From: an uncultured Bacilli bacterium
GTDB lineage: Bacteria; Bacillota_I; Bacilli_A; RF39; UBA660
Reading direction: 5' to 3'
Assembly (NCBI GenBank): GCA_944351315.1
Contig: CALVPL010000137.1
Location: 1 to 7,145 of the forward strand
Length of the DNA stretch: 7,145 bases
Below, piece by piece: positions 5,940-7,145 of this stretch (position 1 is the first letter of the stretch; each line of letters begins with the position of its first letter). The notes beneath the pieces were generated by a model. That model did not search any database and was not told where the DNA came from. It saw only the letters and a program-made list of their open reading frames with translations. Both the position numbers and the translations under genes were made by a program.

Positions 5940-6192
5940 ATTTGACTACTTGGGTTACATCATAGCCAAAATATTCTAACATTCTTACTACTTTACTACT
6001 ATGAAGTCCTTTTGAACAAATAAAGAAATAAGGAGTTCCTTTTTTTAAATACTGATCATAATAGAGCATGAATTTTTGATAAGGGAAGTTTACAGCATCT
6101 GGATGATGCTCATAAAGGAAAGTTTCAGGACTTGATAGATCAAATAAAGTACCCATGCTTTTGTTATACTCACTTGCTTTAATTCTTTTCAA
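5938..6192 (-). CDS. Single-domain rhodanese-like protein
   Basis: An 84-aa minimal rhodanese domain. Such proteins carry sulfur as a persulfide on the active-site Cys, or act as phosphatase-like or redox domains. The first rhodanese signature is LFDLSSPETF (16-25) leading to HHPDAVNFP (29-37), matching the family's D-x-R-x-x-x-E-F...H-x-x-GA-x-NxP, with the Arg after Asp replaced by Ser. The active-site loop is C59-S-K-G-L-H-S65; Cys and Gly are kept, but the usual Arg before the final Ser is His. The helix KVVRMLEYFGYDV (67-79) follows, as expected. The start is TTG 6192, because AGGTGAT (6203-6197) ends 4 nt before it; the in-frame GTG at 6201 lies inside that site. It is a single-gene unit bounded by terminators on both sides. 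The cytoplasmic partner is unknown. Confidence 0.85.
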   Translation of the reverse strand: MKRIKASEYNKSMGTLFDLSSPETFLYEHHPDAVNFPYQKFMLYYDQYLKKGTPYFFICSKGLHSSKVVRMLEYFGYDVTQVVK

Positions 6193-6203
6193 TTTGATCA
6201 CCT
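6190..6203 (-). promoter_or_regulatory. Ribosome binding site implying a TTG start for the mini-rhodanese
   Basis: AGGTGAT at 6203-6197 is followed by CAAA and then TTG (6192-6190). The spacing is identical to that of the uppP site. The alternative GTG start overlaps the ribosome site itself, which makes it unlikely. Confidence 0.7.
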
Positions 6204-6233
6204 ATGGTAGAGTATGCATTTTTTTCTTTTTCG

Positions 6234-6246
6234 CATATAATATATG
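6234..6246. repeat. Short AT palindrome upstream of the mini-rhodanese
   Basis: CATATA-A-TATATG is a perfect 13-bp palindrome lying between the hicAB terminator and the rhodanese start. It overlaps the only -10-like sequences available here. TTGAAA (6260-6255) is a possible -35 but the spacing to TATATG is only 15 bp. It may be the promoter core, an operator or chance. Confidence 0.3.
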
Positions 6247-6258
6247 ACTATTTTTTTC

Positions 6259-6289
6259 AAAAAAAACAACATCTCGATTAAGATGTTGT
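6259..6289 (-). terminator. Intrinsic terminator of the hicAB operon
   Basis: A perfect 9-bp stem, ACAACATCT (6289-6281) with AGATGTTGT (6274-6266), and a 6-nt loop (6280-6275), followed by an eight-base T-run on the minus strand (overlapping the last stem base). It lies about 50 nt past the hicB stop, unlike the other terminators here, which start at the stop codon. Confidence 0.88.
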
Positions 6290-6339
6290 CTCGGAAAAAT
6301 AACAGTTGTTAATTATTATTATACATATTTTTTTTAAAA

Positions 6340-6729
6340 TTACAATAAATTTAATTCATTTTTAATGCTTTCTTGCAAAAGTTTAGAAAAGTTAATGCCA
6401 TTTGTATCTGCTAAATTTTTTAGCCATTCTGGCATAGTTACTGTTGTTTTTACTGTTTTTGAAGATATTTTTTTCTCATGCTCTACTGGATTTAGTTCAA
6501 CCATAGTAATAAACTCATTTGGTTTTACTTTAATATTCATATAATCAAATGTAGGCTTCGGAAGATTATCTTTATACTCTGGTAACATAGCATATAACGC
6601 ATCTTGGGCCATATAGTAGGCATCTTCCAAACTATCTCCAAATGTAAATATGTTTTCAAAATCTAAAAATTTCACATTATAACAATTTCCTTCTTTTGAA
6701 AAAACCGCAGGATAAAAATATCTTTTCAT
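6340..6729 (-). CDS. hicB: HicB family antitoxin
   Basis: A 129-aa antitoxin of the type II HicAB system; it binds and inhibits the HicA RNase and normally represses its own operon. The N-terminal degenerate RNase H-like HicB domain is seen as YFYPAVFSKEGNCYNVKF (4-21), FTFGDSLEDAYYMAQDAL (28-45) and the following LP-rich stretch. The C-terminal part (about 93-127) has a strand VKTTVTMP, then two helices, WLKNLADTNG and NFSKLLQESIKNEL, the form of a ribbon-helix-helix DNA-binding domain. AAGTGAT lies about 5 nt before the ATG; a closer GGAG is only 1 nt away and unlikely to be used. An in-frame TGA just upstream rules out a longer start. It lies 48 bp after hicA, separated by part of a large palindrome, and is followed by a good terminator. 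Confidence 0.92.
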   Translation of the reverse strand: MKRYFYPAVFSKEGNCYNVKFLDFENIFTFGDSLEDAYYMAQDALYAMLPEYKDNLPKPTFDYMNIKVKPNEFITMVELNPVEHEKKISSKTVKTTVTMPEWLKNLADTNGINFSKLLQESIKNELNLL

Positions 6730-6767
6730 GCTCCATCACTTTAAAATGACAGTTCTTATTGCTAGTT

Positions 6768-6798
6768 ATCACAGGAATTAAATTTTAATTCCTGTGAT
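6768..6798. repeat. 31-bp perfect palindrome at the hicA-hicB junction
   Basis: Two 15-bp perfect arms, ATCACAGGAATTAAA (6768-6782) and its complement (6784-6798), flank one central base. On the hicA transcript the 5' arm encodes the last codons of HicA and the stop TAA (6780-6778) lies in the 3' arm. No T-tract follows in either direction, so it is not a classical terminator. It could act as an RNA hairpin that decouples toxin and antitoxin expression, a processing or stability element, or a second HicB operator. The arms must form a small central loop in RNA. Confidence 0.85.
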
Positions 6799-6960
6799 CT
6801 TCACAATATTTGATAACGTACCCTTTGGGATATCTCCTTTATGAATAGGTACAGGGCAGGTTTTACCATTCTTCTGGTATATGGCATGAGAGCCTTTTTG
6901 TCTTATCAAAACCCAGCCATCTTTTTCTAGTGCCTTCAACACTACCCTTGCAACTGTCAT
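6778..6960 (-). CDS. hicA: HicA family mRNA interferase toxin
   Basis: A 60-aa toxin of the HicAB system. HicA proteins have a dsRBD-like fold and cut mRNA through a conserved His. Here the signature is WVLIRQKGSHAIYQK (16-30) with the catalytic His at H25 in the G-S-H motif. It continues with VPIHKGDIPKGTLSNIVKITGI (37-58), the typical HicA C-terminal half. The length is the usual one, so it looks intact. The start has AAAGGAG 5 nt upstream of the ATG, and a consensus promoter sits just ahead, so transcription would be strong when derepressed. It is the first gene of hicA-hicB; the 3' end lies within a 31-bp palindrome. Confidence 0.93.
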   Translation of the reverse strand: MTVARVVLKALEKDGWVLIRQKGSHAIYQKNGKTCPVPIHKGDIPKGTLSNIVKITGIKI

Positions 6961-6980
6961 TTTTTCTCCTTTCTACATTA

Positions 6981-7009
6981 ATTATAGCACTTGCCGCAAC
7001 ACGTGTCAA
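6981..7009 (-). promoter_or_regulatory. Consensus extended -10 promoter of hicAB
   Basis: On the minus strand a perfect TTGACA (7009-7004) and a perfect TATAAT (6986-6981) are separated by 17 bp, with TGC immediately before the -10 (extended -10 TGnTATAAT). This is a full-consensus housekeeping sigma promoter. Initiation about 7 nt downstream gives a leader of roughly 14 nt that contains the GAAAGGAG site. Such a strong promoter before a toxin implies tight repression. Confidence 0.93.
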
Positions 7010-7012
7010 CAC
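6991..7012. promoter_or_regulatory. Candidate HicB operator repeats in the hicAB promoter
   Basis: The spacer and -35 region is locally GC-rich and holds three kinds of repeat: TTGCCGCAA (6991-6999), ACACGTGT (6999-7006), and two direct copies of CAACAC (6997-7002 and 7007-7012) exactly 10 bp apart, one helical turn. A ribbon-helix-helix repressor such as HicB commonly binds short repeats of this sort over its own promoter. Which repeat is used cannot be told from sequence. Confidence 0.5.
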
Positions 7013-7066
7013 ATATTTTATTTGAGTTTCGGTTTTTTACGAAAAATATTTATGAATTTTATATGA

Positions 7067-7086
7067 TTTGAACAAAATTGTTCAAA
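7067..7086. repeat. 20-bp inverted repeat upstream of hicAB
   Basis: TTTGAACAA (7067-7075) and TTGTTCAAA (7078-7086) form a perfect inverted repeat with a 2-bp centre. No T-tract follows on either strand, so a terminator is unlikely; the tight centre favours a DNA-binding site. The rest of 7013-7145 is AT-rich with no supported gene, and the window ends there, so any gene it serves may lie outside. Confidence 0.5.
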
Positions 7087-7145
7087 GAATTAATTTTAAT
7101 ATCAATATTTGCAGTTTTTTCCCATGACAAAATAAAGCATTTTTT

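Noticed and set aside
7027..7046. TTTCG/CGAAA hairpin to the right of hicAB
   Set aside because: Only five pairs with a T-rich loop, no clear T-tract or nearby gene end; likely chance.

Overview
The window is an AT-rich stretch of a low-GC Bacillota-type chromosome. Evidence for this is the strong AGGAGG-like ribosome binding sites, sigma-70/SigA promoters, U-tract terminators, many small lysine/isoleucine/asparagine-rich proteins, and families typical of that phylum (UPF0736/YjbA-like, DUF2628-like, UppP, RmuC, HicAB). TGA is a genuine stop (two genes end in it, one in an ATGA overlap) and Trp is read from TGG, so this is the standard code and not Mycoplasma/Spiroplasma. A gut Bacilli/Erysipelotrichia-like organism would fit, but I cannot name the taxon. 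No rRNA, tRNA, CRISPR array, insertion sequence or phage gene is visible.

Layout, left to right. (1) 51-758, minus: a Fic-fold protein with its own terminator and a candidate promoter. Its motif has Gln where the catalytic His should be, but it keeps a class II-type inhibitory motif. (2) 931-2276, minus: a tightly overlapping three-gene operon of a 67-aa membrane protein, a UPF0736/YjbA-like protein and a small lipoprotein, ending in a U-tract terminator. (3) 2342-3154, plus: uppP, undecaprenyl-diphosphatase, the only rightward gene. (4) 3179-5907, minus: rmuC followed by two paralogous zinc-ribbon plus multi-pass membrane proteins. RmuC has a candidate promoter just after the preceding terminator. 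(5) 5906-6192, minus: a single-domain mini-rhodanese. (6) 6259-7012, minus: a complete hicA-hicB toxin-antitoxin operon with a full-consensus extended -10 promoter, candidate operator repeats, a 31-bp palindrome at the hicA/hicB junction and a terminator.

The middle is core or housekeeping: cell-wall lipid carrier recycling, DNA maintenance and small envelope proteins. The two ends carry stress or conflict-type modules, Fic and HicAB. Nothing shows that the parts form one pathway. The features most worth a second look are the His-less Fic protein, the hicA/hicB intercistronic palindrome, the uncharacterised three-gene envelope operon, and the habit of starting terminator hairpins at or inside the stop codon. 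Several start codons need placing inside the longest open frames (lipoprotein, uppP, rmuC, second zinc-ribbon gene, rhodanese), because the ribosome binding site lies within the longer frame.
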